A stretch of DNA of 64,000 nucleotides from Mycobacterium sp. (GCF_004298145.1 NZ_SCRH01000015.1:62001-126000); one strand, 5' to 3'. Shown: positions 8,507 through 17,763, counted from the first letter of the stretch. Program-made: numbers and translations. The notes: a model not told the origin generated them from the sequence alone.

Positions 8507-9691
8507 ATGACCGAGGTGGCCCCCCAGAAAACCCATGTCGTCGTAGTCGGCGGCGGATACGCCGGAACGCTTGCCGCTAACCGCCTGCGCCAGCGGCCGG
8601 ACATCGATATCACGCTGGTGAACTCGCGTCCGGTGTTCGTCGAGCGAATCCGCTTGCACCAGTTGGTCGCCGACACCGGCGCCGCGACGGCCGGTTACGA
8701 CACGCTGCTCGGCGACGGAATCCGCTTGGTCGTCGACACCGTCGCACGCATCGAGGCCGACGACCGTCGGGTGCTGTTGGCCTCGGGCGTCACTCTGGAC
8801 TACGACTATCTGATCTACGCCGTCGGCAGCACGGGCGCGGTGCCCTCGACGCCCGGTGCCGCCGAATTCGCGCATTCGATCTCCGACCTGGAAAGCGCGC
8901 AGCGGCTGCGCTACGCGCTGGCCGACCTGCCGCTGGGCGCCCCGATCACGGTGGTCGGCGGCGGGTTGACGGGCATCGAGGCGGCTTCCGAGTTCGCCGA
9001 ACAGGGCCGCCCGGTGACGCTGCTGTGCGGCGGCACGCTCGGCACCTCGCTTAGTAAGCGGGGCCGGCGTTCGGTGGCCAAGCAGTTGCGCCAGCTCGGC
9101 GTCAACATCCTCGAGTCCGTCGCCGCCAGCGAGGTCCGTCGGGACAGCGTGGTGCTCAGCGATGGCGCGGTGCTGCCCAGCGGCGCGACCGTGTGGACGG
9201 CCGGGTTCACCGTGCCGGATCTGGCCGCCCGCAGCGGCCTGCACACCGACGAGCTGGGCCGGCTGCTCACCGACGAGACGTTGACCAGCGTCAACAACGC
9301 TCGCATCGTCGCCGCCGGTGACGCCGCGGCGCCGTCCGGCCAGCCGCTGCGAATGAGCTGCCAGGCCGCCGAGCCGCTGGGCGCCCAAGCCGCCGAAACC
9401 GTGCTGGCCCGGATCGCCGGGGACACCCCCGCGGCGCTCAACCAGGCGTTCGTCGGGCAGTGCATCAGCATCGGCCGCAACCACGGCACGCTGCAGTTCG
9501 CCCGCACCGACGACACCCCGGTGAACATGGCGCTCGGTGGCCGGACCACCGCCGCCATCAAGGAACGCATCTGCAAGGGGACCCTGTGGGCCATCCGGCG
9601 CGAGGCCGCCAAGCCAGGTTCGTATTTCTGGCTCAAGGGCGGCAACCGGCCCGCGCAGTCACCCGTTGAGGAGGAGGTCACCGCGCGATGA
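8507..9691 (+). CDS. FAD-dependent NAD(P)/FAD oxidoreductase (NDH-2-like), sigma-factor partner
   Basis: 394 aa, ATG 8507 after AGGAG. Two Rossmann motifs are visible: VVVGGGYAG near residue 15 (FAD) and VVGGGLTGIEAA near 150 (NAD(P)H). They are followed by the WTAGF and AAGDAA stretches typical of pyridine-nucleotide disulfide/NDH-2-like flavoproteins. No redox CxxC is present. The gene overlaps the sigma-factor gene by ATGA. Family knowledge: ECF41 sigma factors are usually encoded beside one carboxymuconolactone decarboxylase, oxidoreductase or epimerase ('COE') gene; this is the oxidoreductase version. Its substrate is unknown. Confidence 0.85.
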   Translation: MTEVAPQKTHVVVVGGGYAGTLAANRLRQRPDIDITLVNSRPVFVERIRLHQLVADTGAATAGYDTLLGDGIRLVVDTVARIEADDRRVLLASGVTLDYDYLIYAVGSTGAVPSTPGAAEFAHSISDLESAQRLRYALADLPLGAPITVVGGGLTGIEAASEFAEQGRPVTLLCGGTLGTSLSKRGRRSVAKQLRQLGVNILESVAASEVRRDSVVLSDGAVLPSGATVWTAGFTVPDLAARSGLHTDELGRLLTDETLTSVNNARIVAAGDAAAPSGQPLRMSCQAAEPLGAQAAETVLARIAGDTPAALNQAFVGQCISIGRNHGTLQFARTDDTPVNMALGGRTTAAIKERICKGTLWAIRREAAKPGSYFWLKGGNRPAQSPVEEEVTAR

Positions 9692-10599
9692 CACGCGCAC
9701 CGACCGGCAGCGAGCACGCCGAACGGTTCACCCTGCTGCGGCCGCTGCTGTTCACCATCGCCTACGAGATGCTGGGCTCGGCAACCGAGGCCGACGACGT
9801 GCTGCAGGACAGCTATCTGCGGTGGTCGGCCGTCGACTTGGCGACGGTGCGCGACACCAAGTCCTACCTGGCCCAGCTGGTCACCCGCCAGGCACTCAAC
9901 GCGCTGCGGGCCGACGCCCGCCGGCGCGAGGAGTACGTGGGCCCGTGGCTGCCCGAGCCGTTGCTCCTCGACGAGCAGGACCCTTCCGCCGATATCGTTC
10001 TCGCAGAGTCGATTTCGATGGCGATGCTGGTGTTGCTGGAAACACTGAGCCCCGACGAGCGGGCCGTGTTCGTGCTGCGCGAGGTGTTCGGTTTCGATTA
10101 CGGCGAGATCGCGCAGGCGGTGGGCAAACCGGCCCCCACCGTGCGCCAGGTCGCACACCGGGCCCGCGAACATGTGCGGGCCCGGCGGAAGCGATTCGAC
10201 CCGGCGGACCCGGAACGCAACGCCGAGATCACCGCGCAGTTCCTGGCCACGGCGGCTAGCGGCGACGTGGAGACGCTGATGACGATGCTCGCCCCGGACG
10301 CCACCTGGACGGCCGACAGCGGCGGCGTGGTGAGCGCCGCCCGCCGGCCGGTGGTCGGCGCGGAGCGGGTGGCCCGGGCGATCGCCGGGCTGCTGCGCAG
10401 GGCCGCGGAGATGGCCACGCTGCGCGTGGACATGGTGACCTGCAACAGCGCCCCGGCGGTGTTGCTCTACCTCGGCGAACAACTCGAAGGCGTGATCACG
10501 CTGGAGATCGCCGACGGCAAGATCACCAACTTCTACGTCATGCGCAACCCGCGGAAGCTGGCCGCGCTGGCCAGCGCCCGCGACATCAGCCGCGGCTGA
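9688..10599 (+). CDS. sigJ: ECF41-family RNA polymerase sigma factor with SnoaL-like C-terminus (SigJ-like)
   Basis: 303 aa. Sigma region 2 is at about 10-80 (EADDVLQDSYLRW) and region 4 at about 110-165 (LSPDERAVFVLREVFGFDYGEIA). A SnoaL/NTF2-like extension covers 180-300. The ECF41 hallmarks are visible: WLPEP linker at 87-91, a DSGG motif at 210-213 (family DGGGR/K), and NPRKL at 287-291 (family NPDKL). Family knowledge: the C-terminal domain acts as a fused anti-sigma-like regulator, so no separate anti-sigma gene is expected and none is present. The M. tuberculosis relative is SigJ (Rv3328c); orthology is likely but not tested. Confidence 0.85.
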   Translation: MTRAPTGSEHAERFTLLRPLLFTIAYEMLGSATEADDVLQDSYLRWSAVDLATVRDTKSYLAQLVTRQALNALRADARRREEYVGPWLPEPLLLDEQDPSADIVLAESISMAMLVLLETLSPDERAVFVLREVFGFDYGEIAQAVGKPAPTVRQVAHRAREHVRARRKRFDPADPERNAEITAQFLATAASGDVETLMTMLAPDATWTADSGGVVSAARRPVVGAERVARAIAGLLRRAAEMATLRVDMVTCNSAPAVLLYLGEQLEGVITLEIADGKITNFYVMRNPRKLAALASARDISRG

Positions 10600-10601
10600 C
10601 C

Positions 10602-10646
10602 GTGGCGATCGCAAACGCGGCGTAGCCGGGTGCAGCGGGTCGCCAC
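10602..10646 (+). repeat. 45-bp REP-like dispersed repeat, copy 1 (intergenic)
   Basis: The repeat begins GTGGCGA and ends TCGCCAC, a 7-bp inverted terminal pair, around a GC-rich centre containing GTAGCCGGGTGCAGCGGG. It starts 3 bp after the sigma-factor stop, so it may also act as a 3' hairpin. Related copies are at 50987-51031, 51041-51085 and 55253-55297. Confidence 0.7.
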
Positions 10647-10705
10647 CATCGGACCCGTGGCGGACTCGGGGGCGCGAAAATCCGCCGCTCTGTCAAGCTA
10701 GGGCA

Positions 10706-11959
10706 GTGCGCATCGATCGGCTCGGCGATCTTGGCGCCGCACCCCAGGTGCTGCGCGCCGTGGGTGACGCCACGACCCGGCTCGGTCTTCCCCCGCCGGC
10801 CGCGCTGACCGGCGAATGGTTCGGTGCGCTGGCGGTGATCGCGCCGAGCCTGTCGGTGCGGCCGGTGGATGTCGACGACGTGTTCGCGGTGCAGCTGGGA
10901 TCGCGGCCACTCGAACCGCACGCGGTGGGCGGCGGGTGGATCGGTTACCTCTCGTATCCCGACAGCGGTGCCGACGCCCAGCCGAATCGGATCCCCGAGG
11001 CCGCCGGCGGCTGGACGGACTGCGTGCTGCGCCGCGACCGCGACGGGCACTGGTGGTACGAAAGCCTCTCCGGCGCGCCGATGCCGGGTTGGCTCACCAC
11101 CGCGCTGGCCGCATCGGCGGCACCCACGCGCGACTGCCGGATCGACTGGGGCATCGCCGACCGGGCGGCACACCGCGACGGGGTGCTTGCCTGCCTGGAC
11201 GCCATCCGCGCCGGCGAGGTCTACCAGGCGTGCGTGTGCACCCAATTCACCGGCACGGTCACCGGTGCCCCGCTGGACTTCTTCATCGGCGGCGTCGCAC
11301 GCACCTCTCCGGCACGGGCCGCCTACGTCGCGGGCCCGTGGGGCGCGGTGGCGTCCCTGTCCCCGGAGCTTTTCCTGCGACGGCGCGGCACGGCCGTCAT
11401 TTCCAGCCCGATCAAGGGCACCTTGCCGCTGGATGCCTGGCCGTCGGCGCTGCGCGCCTCGGCCAAAGAGGTGGCCGAAAACATCATGATCGTCGACCTG
11501 GTCCGCAACGATCTTGGCCGCGTGGCGATCGTCGGCTCGGTGACCGTACCGGAGCTGCTGGTCGTGCGGCGCGCACCGGGCGTGTGGCACCTGGTGTCCA
11601 CGGTGGCGGCCCAGGTACCCGTCGAGCTGCCGACACGGGCGCTGCTGGACGCCACCTTCCCGCCGGCCTCGGTCACCGGGACACCCAAACACCGTGCCCG
11701 CCAACTGCTCTCGCAGTGGGAACCGTACCGTCGCGGAATATATTGCGGCACAATAGGGTTGGCCTCCCCTGTCGCCGGATGCGAACTGAATGTCGCGATC
11801 CGCACGGTCGAATTCAACGCCGCGGGTGGCGCGGTGCTGGGCGTCGGCGGCGGCATCACCGCCGATTCCGACCCGGACGCCGAGTGGGCCGAATGCCTGC
11901 ACAAGGCGTCGCCCATCGTCGGGTTGCCGTCCATCGCGACGGCCAGCCCGGCCGGCTGA
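10706..11959 (+). CDS. pabB: Aminodeoxychorismate synthase component I-like chorismate-binding enzyme
   Basis: 417 aa. The C-terminal two-thirds carries the chorismate-binding signature: SSPIKGTLP, ENIMIVDLVRNDLGRV, SVTGTPKHRA and YCGTIGLASP. Family knowledge: PabB aminates chorismate to aminodeoxychorismate, the branch to p-aminobenzoate and folate, using ammonia from a PabA partner; here no glutaminase gene is adjacent. Position next to rsmI and pmt matches M. tuberculosis Rv1005c. Anthranilate or isochorismate synthase is the alternative, less likely given the synteny. Confidence 0.85.
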   Translation: MRIDRLGDLGAAPQVLRAVGDATTRLGLPPPAALTGEWFGALAVIAPSLSVRPVDVDDVFAVQLGSRPLEPHAVGGGWIGYLSYPDSGADAQPNRIPEAAGGWTDCVLRRDRDGHWWYESLSGAPMPGWLTTALAASAAPTRDCRIDWGIADRAAHRDGVLACLDAIRAGEVYQACVCTQFTGTVTGAPLDFFIGGVARTSPARAAYVAGPWGAVASLSPELFLRRRGTAVISSPIKGTLPLDAWPSALRASAKEVAENIMIVDLVRNDLGRVAIVGSVTVPELLVVRRAPGVWHLVSTVAAQVPVELPTRALLDATFPPASVTGTPKHRARQLLSQWEPYRRGIYCGTIGLASPVAGCELNVAIRTVEFNAAGGAVLGVGGGITADSDPDAEWAECLHKASPIVGLPSIATASPAG

Positions 11960-11960
11960 G

Positions 11961-12800
11961 CTATCCGGAGCGGCGGGACTGCAGAACCGCGTCGTACAGC
12001 TGGCGCGACCGCACCCCGGGGTGGGCGGCCGCCACCTCCCCGCAGGCGTCCTTGACGCGGGTACCGCCCGCGACCAGCTCCTCGACCTCGGCCACCAGCG
12101 ACGGCAGGTCGGCGCGCGGGGTGGCGCCGGCCAGCACCACGGTGACCTCCCCGAGCACACCGTCGGCCGCCCACGCCGCCAGCTCGTCGAGCGAACCGCG
12201 CACCACTTCCTCGTGCACCTTGGTCAATTCCCGGCAGATCGCGGCCCGGCGTGCGCCGCCGAGCCGTTCGACCGCGTCTTGCAAACAGGCGGGCAACCGG
12301 CGCGGTGATTCGAAGAACACGCAGGTGCGTCGCTCGTCGGCCAGCGAGTCCAGCCAGGTCCGTCGCGCCGCCTTCTTGCGGGGGGCGAACCCCTCGAAGC
12401 AGAACTTCTCCGCAGGCAGGCCGGACAGGGCCAGCGCGGTCGTCACCGCCGAGGGCCCCGGCAGGCATTCCACCGGCAGGCCGGCCTCCACACACGCCGT
12501 CACCAGCCGGAAGCCGGGGTCGCTGATCACCGGCATCCCGGCGTCGCTGACCACCAGCACGGTCGCGCCCTCCCGGATCGCCTCGATCACCGAGTCCACG
12601 CGGGTGGCCTCGACCCGGTCGAACATGCTGATCACCCGACCGGTGATTTTCACCTCGAGAGCGTTGGCCAACGTCCGCACCCGACGTGTGTCCTCGGCGG
12701 CCACCACGTCGGCTCGGGCCAGCGCGTCCAGGAGGCGAGGCGAGGCATCCGACGGCTGGCCCAGGGGGGTCGCGCCCAGCAACAGGCGGCCGGTGGTCAT
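11961..12800 (-). CDS. rsmI: 16S rRNA (cytidine-1402 2'-O)-methyltransferase RsmI
   Basis: 279 aa from ATG 12800 (MTTGRLLLGATPLG), preferred over upstream in-frame starts that would run into the divergent pmt gene. TP-methylase fold: LLLGATPLGQPSDASPR at the N-terminus, AAEDTRRVR, VSDAGMPVISDPG and the P-loop-like LPGPSAVTTALALSGLP. It methylates the ribose of C1402 in the decoding centre with SAM. The 25-bp gap to pmt is a shared divergent promoter region. Equivalent of Rv1003. Confidence 0.93.
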   Translation of the reverse strand: MTTGRLLLGATPLGQPSDASPRLLDALARADVVAAEDTRRVRTLANALEVKITGRVISMFDRVEATRVDSVIEAIREGATVLVVSDAGMPVISDPGFRLVTACVEAGLPVECLPGPSAVTTALALSGLPAEKFCFEGFAPRKKAARRTWLDSLADERRTCVFFESPRRLPACLQDAVERLGGARRAAICRELTKVHEEVVRGSLDELAAWAADGVLGEVTVVLAGATPRADLPSLVAEVEELVAGGTRVKDACGEVAAAHPGVRSRQLYDAVLQSRRSG

Positions 12801-12825
12801 GGTCGACAGCCTACGATCGACACCG

Positions 12826-14415
12826 ATGACTGCCCCGCCCCGCGAATCCCCCTTGAACATCCAGGGTGCCGAAAAGGAGCGCGTGGTCCCCGTCGTGAGC
12901 CCCGGCCCGCGGGTTCCGGTGGCCGATTTCGGGCCGACCGATCACGTCCGCGGCTGGGTGGTGACCGGCGTGATCACCCTGGTGGCCGCGGTGACCCGAT
13001 TCCTGAACCTGGGCTCGCCCACCGATGGCGGCACGCCGGTCTTCGACGAAAAGCATTACGCCCCGCAGGCCTGGCAGGTGTTGCACAACCACGGGGTGGA
13101 AGACAATCCGGGATTCGGCCTGGTTGTCCACCCGCCGGTGGGCAAGCAGCTCATCGCGGTCGGCGAGGCGATCTTCGGCTACGGCGGCATCGGCTGGCGG
13201 TTCACCGGCGCATTGCTCGGCGTGGTCATGGTGGCGCTGGTGATGCGGATCGTCCGGCGGATCAGCCGGTCGACGCTGATCGGCGCGGTCGCCGGGGTGC
13301 TGGTCACCTGCGACGGCGTCAGCTTTGTCGCTTCGCGGACCGCGCTGCTCGACGGCATCCTCACGTTCTTCGTGGTCGCCGCGTTCGGCGCGCTGATCGT
13401 CGACCGCGACCAGGTTCGGCAACGAATGCACGTCGCGCTGCTGCAGGGCCGCACCGCCGATACGGTATGGGGCCCGCGACTGGGTGTGCGGTGGTGGCGC
13501 TTCGGCGCCGGGATACTGCTCGGATTGGCTTGCGGCACAAAATGGTCCGGCCTGTACTTCGTAGTTTTTTTCGGCGCGATGTCACTGGCGTTCGACGTGG
13601 CCGCGCGGCGCCAGTACCAGGTTGACCGGCCCTGGCTGGGGACCCTGCGGCGCGACCTCGTCCCCACCGGCTATGCGCTGGGCCTCATCCCGGTGATGGT
13701 GTATCTGGCCAGTTATGCGCCGTGGTTCGCCTCCGAGACCGCCATCGATCGGCACGAGGTGGGCCAGACGATCGGCCCGCATTCGGTGATCCCACTGCCC
13801 GACGCCATCCGATCGCTGTGGCATTACTCCGCCAAGGCTTTCCAATTCCACGCGAGCTTGACGAATTCGGCCGGCAATTACCATCCGTGGGAATCGAAGC
13901 CGTGGAGCTGGCCGATGTCGTTGCGGCCGGTGCTCTACGCCATCGACGAGCAGAACGTGCCCGGGTGCGGCGCGCAATCCTGCGTCAAGGCCCAGATGCT
14001 GGTGGGCACGCCGGCGATGTGGTGGCTGGCGGTGCCGGTCTTGATTTTCGCGTTGTGGCGCATGCTGGTGCGCCGCGACTGGCGTTACGCCGCTGTGCTG
14101 GTTGGCTATTGCGCCGGATGGCTACCGTGGTTCGCCGACATCGATCGGCAGATGTACTTCTTCTACGCGGCGACGATGGCGCCGTTCCTGGTGATGGCCA
14201 TCGCGCTGATCTGCGGCGACGTCCTCTACACGCCCGGCGCCCCCGCCCGGGGGCCCGGGGTGAACCAGGAACGACGCACGCTGGGGCTGATCGCCGTCTG
14301 CGCCTACGTGGCCGCGGTGGTGACCAACTTCGCGTGGCTGTTTCCGGTGCTCACCGGGATGCCGATTTCGCAGCAGACGTGGAACATGGAGATCTGGCTG
14401 CCCAGCTGGCGCTGA
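12826..14415 (+). CDS. pmt: Protein O-mannosyltransferase (GT39)
   Basis: 529 aa from ATG 12826 (MTAPPRESPLNIQ). It is a multispanning membrane protein with the acidic first loop VFDEKHYAPQAW (about residues 75-86), expected to hold the catalytic Asp-Glu pair of the PMT family, then the HPPVGKQLIA loop. About ten hydrophobic segments follow. It transfers mannose from polyprenyl-phosphomannose to Ser/Thr of secreted proteins and lipoproteins on the outer face of the membrane. Equivalent of Rv1002c; lipoproteins encoded in this window are plausible substrates. Confidence 0.93.
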   Translation: MTAPPRESPLNIQGAEKERVVPVVSPGPRVPVADFGPTDHVRGWVVTGVITLVAAVTRFLNLGSPTDGGTPVFDEKHYAPQAWQVLHNHGVEDNPGFGLVVHPPVGKQLIAVGEAIFGYGGIGWRFTGALLGVVMVALVMRIVRRISRSTLIGAVAGVLVTCDGVSFVASRTALLDGILTFFVVAAFGALIVDRDQVRQRMHVALLQGRTADTVWGPRLGVRWWRFGAGILLGLACGTKWSGLYFVVFFGAMSLAFDVAARRQYQVDRPWLGTLRRDLVPTGYALGLIPVMVYLASYAPWFASETAIDRHEVGQTIGPHSVIPLPDAIRSLWHYSAKAFQFHASLTNSAGNYHPWESKPWSWPMSLRPVLYAIDEQNVPGCGAQSCVKAQMLVGTPAMWWLAVPVLIFALWRMLVRRDWRYAAVLVGYCAGWLPWFADIDRQMYFFYAATMAPFLVMAIALICGDVLYTPGAPARGPGVNQERRTLGLIAVCAYVAAVVTNFAWLFPVLTGMPISQQTWNMEIWLPSWR

Positions 14416-14425
14416 CTCTTGGCCG

Positions 14426-14492
14426 CGCCGCGAGACGGCAACTAGCGACGGCGTCACTCGGGAAATGCGTTGCCAGTTACAGTCTCGCGGCG
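14426..14492. terminator. Bidirectional stem-loop between convergent pmt and arcA
   Basis: CGCCGCGAGA (14426-14435) pairs perfectly with TCTCGCGGCG (14483-14492). Inside it GGCAAC (14437-14442) pairs with GTTGCC (14469-14474). The element fills most of the 77 bp between the two stops, which fits a two-sided terminator without a clear U-tract, as is common in mycobacteria. Confidence 0.5.
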
Positions 14493-15707
14493 TTATGAAA
14501 TGGCGTCGCGGGCGACGGGGCACGACATGCAGCGGGGGCCGCCGCGGCCGGTCCCCAATTCGGAACCCGCGATGGTCAGCACTTCGATACCGGCGTCCCG
14601 CAGGCGAATGTTGGTCTGCGCGTTGCGTTCGTAGGCGACGACGACGCCGGGCGCCAGCGCCAGCGTGTTGTTGCCGTCGTCCCACTGCTCGCGTTCGGCG
14701 ATGACGGGATCCAGCCCGGTATCGATGACCCGCAGTTTGTCGATCTCCATCGCCTTGGCCGCACCCTCCAGGAAGGGGACCTCATCGCTGATGGCCACCC
14801 CGTCGGGCGTGCGCTGGATGGTGAACGCCGACAGCGTGTCGACGATGTTGGCGTACATCACCACGGTGTCGGTGTCGACCATCGTGCACACCGTGTCCAG
14901 GTGCATTTGCGCGCGCCGCTGCGCGATCGGCACCGCGAGCACCGTGTGCGCGAGGCCGTCGTCGAACAGGCTGCGGGCCAACGCTTCCGCACCGGCGGGG
15001 GTGGTCCGCTCGCCCACCCCCACCGCGACCACGCCGGGCGCCAGCAGCAGCACGTCACCGCCCTCGACGGGTGCGGTGCGTGACTCGTAGGCTCGCCGCA
15101 CCCCGGTGAACCGCGGGTGATGGGCATAGATGAGATCGGTCAGCGACGCCTCACGAACGCGGGCCCGCAACGCCAGCGTCGGGATCACCACCCGCGGTCC
15201 GATCCAGATCGACGAGTCGCGGGTGAACACCAGGTTGGGCAGCGGGTCGATGACGAAATCGCCCCCGTGGTGCATGCGCAGCACCAGCGACACGTCGGTC
15301 CGGGTATCCGCGGGCAACTCGTTGAACGTCATCCCGGCCATCAGCACCTGCGCCAACCGGGCCGGCTCCAGGCCCCGCAGGTAGCCCGAAAGCTCTTGCG
15401 CCAGCGGCACTCCCAGCCGTCGCGCGTCGACGGCGGCGGCGACGCCCTGCATCCGCGCGGCTCCGCTGTTCGTCAGCGCCTCGGTGAGCAGGTCCGACAG
15501 GAGCAGCACCTCGACCCCGCGGGAACGCAGCAGCTCCGCGAACTGGTCGTGCTCGTCCTGCGCGCGGGCAACCCACGGGAGGCCATCGAACAGCAGTTGG
15601 TCGACGTTGCGCGGGTTGAGCCGGAGCAGCTCGGCGCCGGGGCGGTGCACGATGACCGTGCGCAGCGCGCCGACCTCGGTATTGGTGCCCAGCTCAACCA
15701 CACCCAC
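14493..15707 (-). CDS. arcA: Arginine deiminase
   Basis: 404 aa. Guanidino-group-modifying enzyme fold: the N-terminal block [34 protein letters not shown] and the C-terminal GGPRCMSCP that carries the nucleophilic Cys. It hydrolyses L-arginine to citrulline and ammonia. No arcB/arcC/arcD neighbours are present, so it is not part of a full ADI energy pathway here. Equivalent of Rv1001. Confidence 0.95.
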   Translation of the reverse strand: MGVVELGTNTEVGALRTVIVHRPGAELLRLNPRNVDQLLFDGLPWVARAQDEHDQFAELLRSRGVEVLLLSDLLTEALTNSGAARMQGVAAAVDARRLGVPLAQELSGYLRGLEPARLAQVLMAGMTFNELPADTRTDVSLVLRMHHGGDFVIDPLPNLVFTRDSSIWIGPRVVIPTLALRARVREASLTDLIYAHHPRFTGVRRAYESRTAPVEGGDVLLLAPGVVAVGVGERTTPAGAEALARSLFDDGLAHTVLAVPIAQRRAQMHLDTVCTMVDTDTVVMYANIVDTLSAFTIQRTPDGVAISDEVPFLEGAAKAMEIDKLRVIDTGLDPVIAEREQWDDGNNTLALAPGVVVAYERNAQTNIRLRDAGIEVLTIAGSELGTGRGGPRCMSCPVARDAIS

Positions 15708-15773
15708 GACTCAACCGTAGCGGCGGACAGGGCTCGACGGTCGCGTCACACGCCCACCGCGCGCCCCGCGCGA

Positions 15774-15789
15774 TCGAACGGATGTGCGA
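15774..15789 (+). promoter_or_regulatory. LexA (SOS) box candidate upstream of alkB
   Basis: TCGAAC at 15774-15779, four bases, then GTGCGA at 15784-15789. The mycobacterial LexA consensus is TCGAAC-N4-GTTCGA; 11 of 12 defined bases match. It covers the upstream ATG at 15782, which argues that translation starts later, at GTG 15803. Confidence 0.55.
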
Positions 15790-15802
15790 TAAACTGGCTC
15801 GC

Positions 15803-16399
15803 GTGGAGGTTGCGGTCCAAGGCTCCCTGTTCCAGCACACCGAGCGCAGGCAACTCGGTGACGGCGCGTTCATCGAAATCCGCGCCGGCTGGCTGACCGA
15901 CGTGGACGATCTGCTCGACGCCTTGTTGTCGACGGTGCCGTGGCGCGAGGAACGCCGGCAGATGTACGAGCGGGTGGTCGACGTGCCGCGGCTGGTGAGC
16001 TTTCACGACCTCACGGTCGACGATCCGCCGCATCCGACGTTGGCCCGGCTGCGGCGGCGGCTCAACGACATCTACGCCGGCGAGCTCGGTGAACCGTTCA
16101 CCACGGTGGGGTTGTGCTGTTATCGCGACGGCTCCGACAGCGTGGCCTGGCATGGCGACACGATCGGCCGCGGAAATTCGCAGGACACCATGGTGGCGAT
16201 CGTCAGCCTGGGCGCCACCCGCTCGTTCGCGATGCGCCGCCGCGGCGGCGGCCCCTCGCTGCGGCTGCCGCAGGCGCACGGGGATCTGCTGGTGATGGGT
16301 GGGTCATGCCAGCGCACCTGGGAGCACGCCGTGCCCAAGACCACGGCACCGGTCGGCCCGCGGGTGAGCATCCAGTTCCGGCCCCGCGGCGTGCGCTAG
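15803..16399 (+). CDS. alkB: AlkB-like Fe(II)/2-oxoglutarate DNA-repair dioxygenase
   Basis: 198 aa from GTG 15803 (VEVAVQGSLF); an ATG at 15782 would add seven residues but lies inside the LexA box. The metal and co-substrate ligands are visible: WHGD (H117, D119), EHAVPK (H175) and RVSIQFR (R187, R193). It oxidatively removes alkyl groups from DNA bases. The stop overlaps that of the convergent lipoprotein gene in a shared CTAG. Equivalent of Rv1000c, probably SOS-inducible given the box just upstream. Confidence 0.88.
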   Translation: MEVAVQGSLFQHTERRQLGDGAFIEIRAGWLTDVDDLLDALLSTVPWREERRQMYERVVDVPRLVSFHDLTVDDPPHPTLARLRRRLNDIYAGELGEPFTTVGLCCYRDGSDSVAWHGDTIGRGNSQDTMVAIVSLGATRSFAMRRRGGGPSLRLPQAHGDLLVMGGSCQRTWEHAVPKTTAPVGPRVSIQFRPRGVR

Positions 16400-17064
16400 C
16401 CGCGCACCGCCGTCACGGCTTTGACGAGCAGGTCGCGGGCGCGCTGGGTATCGACCGCGGCGACGGGCTGCCCGGGGACCACCAACGGGTTGGCGATGAC
16501 GATCACCTGGTAGTCGCCGAATTGGGCCGAGTAGTCATACAGTTCGCCGGTGCGCGGACCGCCCGGGGTCAGCGCCTGCAGGACGCGATGCACGCCCAGC
16601 GTGCGGGTGCTGTCGATCTGGGGCGTGTCGATCACCTGGATGCCGCCGCGCATCTGCGCCCCGGAGAAGGTGACCTTGGTGCAGTCCTTTCCGGGGTCGT
16701 TGAACGGCAACGCTTTTGAGGTCTCCAGCGCGATGACCACGAACCGGTTGCCGCGACCCTCGGCGGTGACGGCGGACATGTTGCCCTGCAGGTCCGACGG
16801 CATCTCCGGCCCGCTCGCCACTTTCGCGCAGCTCGCGGGGTCGAATGTCAATCCGTCGGGCAGCTTGCGTCCGGAGAGCAGCTTGGGGTCGATTCCCCGT
16901 TCGCTGATGTCGCTGACCTTGTAGTCGGGTCCGAAGCTTGATTTCACGTCGACGACCTTGTTGATGTCGACCTTCGCCGGATGGGTGGCCGATGAACAGC
17001 CGGCCAGGACGCAGACGGCGGCGACCGCGAGCAACACCTTGGACATCGTGGCCAATCTACCCAA
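16396..17064 (-). CDS. DUF5642-type lipoprotein
   Basis: 222 aa. The N-terminus has an n-region with Arg/Lys, a hydrophobic core and the lipobox VLAGC, so it is exported and lipid-anchored. The mature part contains VVIALETSKALPFNDPGKDC and ends ARDLLVKAVTAV, which aligns with the neighbouring lipoprotein at 17074-17763; the two are tandem paralogs separated by 9 bp. Function unknown. The pair resembles the mycobacterial Rv0999 type. Confidence 0.75.
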   Translation of the reverse strand: MGRLATMSKVLLAVAAVCVLAGCSSATHPAKVDINKVVDVKSSFGPDYKVSDISERGIDPKLLSGRKLPDGLTFDPASCAKVASGPEMPSDLQGNMSAVTAEGRGNRFVVIALETSKALPFNDPGKDCTKVTFSGAQMRGGIQVIDTPQIDSTRTLGVHRVLQALTPGGPRTGELYDYSAQFGDYQVIVIANPLVVPGQPVAAVDTQRARDLLVKAVTAVRG

Positions 17065-17073
17065 GCCGCTAGC

Positions 17074-17763
17074 TCAGCTGCGCAACGTGGACACCGTTTT
17101 GGCGAGCAGATCGGCGGCGAATTGCGGAGGCAGCACCGGAAGCGCCGAGCCGGGATCCGTGGTCAGCGTGGTGAACGCGTAGTAGTTACCCAGATACGCG
17201 GTGAATGTGTAGACGCGCGAGTCTATTTCGGTACCCGACTCGACGGAAGACTTGATGTCGGCCACCATGCCCAGGGTTTCGGCGCCCTCGATATGCGGGG
17301 CGTCGGCGAGCTGTACCCGCGCCACCGTGCGCCCGGCGGTCTCCGACCACTGGCCACACGAGGCGACCAGGTCGTGCGGAAAGTCCACCGGCCCCGGCAA
17401 AGCCACCACCACCGCGTCGACGATGCCGCCGCTGCCCGAGCCCGACACTCCCTGCGCCGATTGGTCGCGCCCGTTCCCGGGGTCGGCCAGTACCCCGCAT
17501 CGGGCCGGCTTGGCCCGCGCGTCGGCCGCGAGGCCCCAGATCACCCTCGGCGTGGCCGCGCTGGGGATTCCCGTCGTCACCTCGTAACCCGGCGGCAGGT
17601 CGCGCACCACCCGCTTGATATTGGCCGGGTTGACGGCGACGGGGCTCGCCGGGGCCGATTTCGCGGGGGTGCCCGACGGCGCGGTCCGGGGTGAGTGAGC
17701 GCAGGCCGCAACCGTCAGCGCGAGGACCGAAGCCACCGACGAGCCAATCCAGAAGGGCCGCAT
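17074..17763 (-). CDS. DUF5642-type lipoprotein, paralog
   Basis: 229 aa from ATG 17763 (MRPFWIGSSVAS); a TTG 18 nt upstream is possible but lengthens the n-region without reason. Lipobox LTVAAC. The body keeps the same order of motifs as its downstream partner (a Val-rich strand VVALPGPVDFP, TLGMVADIKSS, YAFTTLTTDPG, FAADLLAKTVSTLRS). Likely co-transcribed with the downstream copy. Function unknown; Rv0999-like. Confidence 0.75.
   Translation of the reverse strand: MRPFWIGSSVASVLALTVAACAHSPRTAPSGTPAKSAPASPVAVNPANIKRVVRDLPPGYEVTTGIPSAATPRVIWGLAADARAKPARCGVLADPGNGRDQSAQGVSGSGSGGIVDAVVVALPGPVDFPHDLVASCGQWSETAGRTVARVQLADAPHIEGAETLGMVADIKSSVESGTEIDSRVYTFTAYLGNYYAFTTLTTDPGSALPVLPPQFAADLLAKTVSTLRS

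Noticed and set aside
10816..14415. A 1199-codon open frame spanning pabB, rsmI and pmt
   Set aside because: Only its last part (from 12826) is pmt. The rest is Arg/Gly/Pro-rich antisense or out-of-frame reading of high-GC genes with clear homologues.
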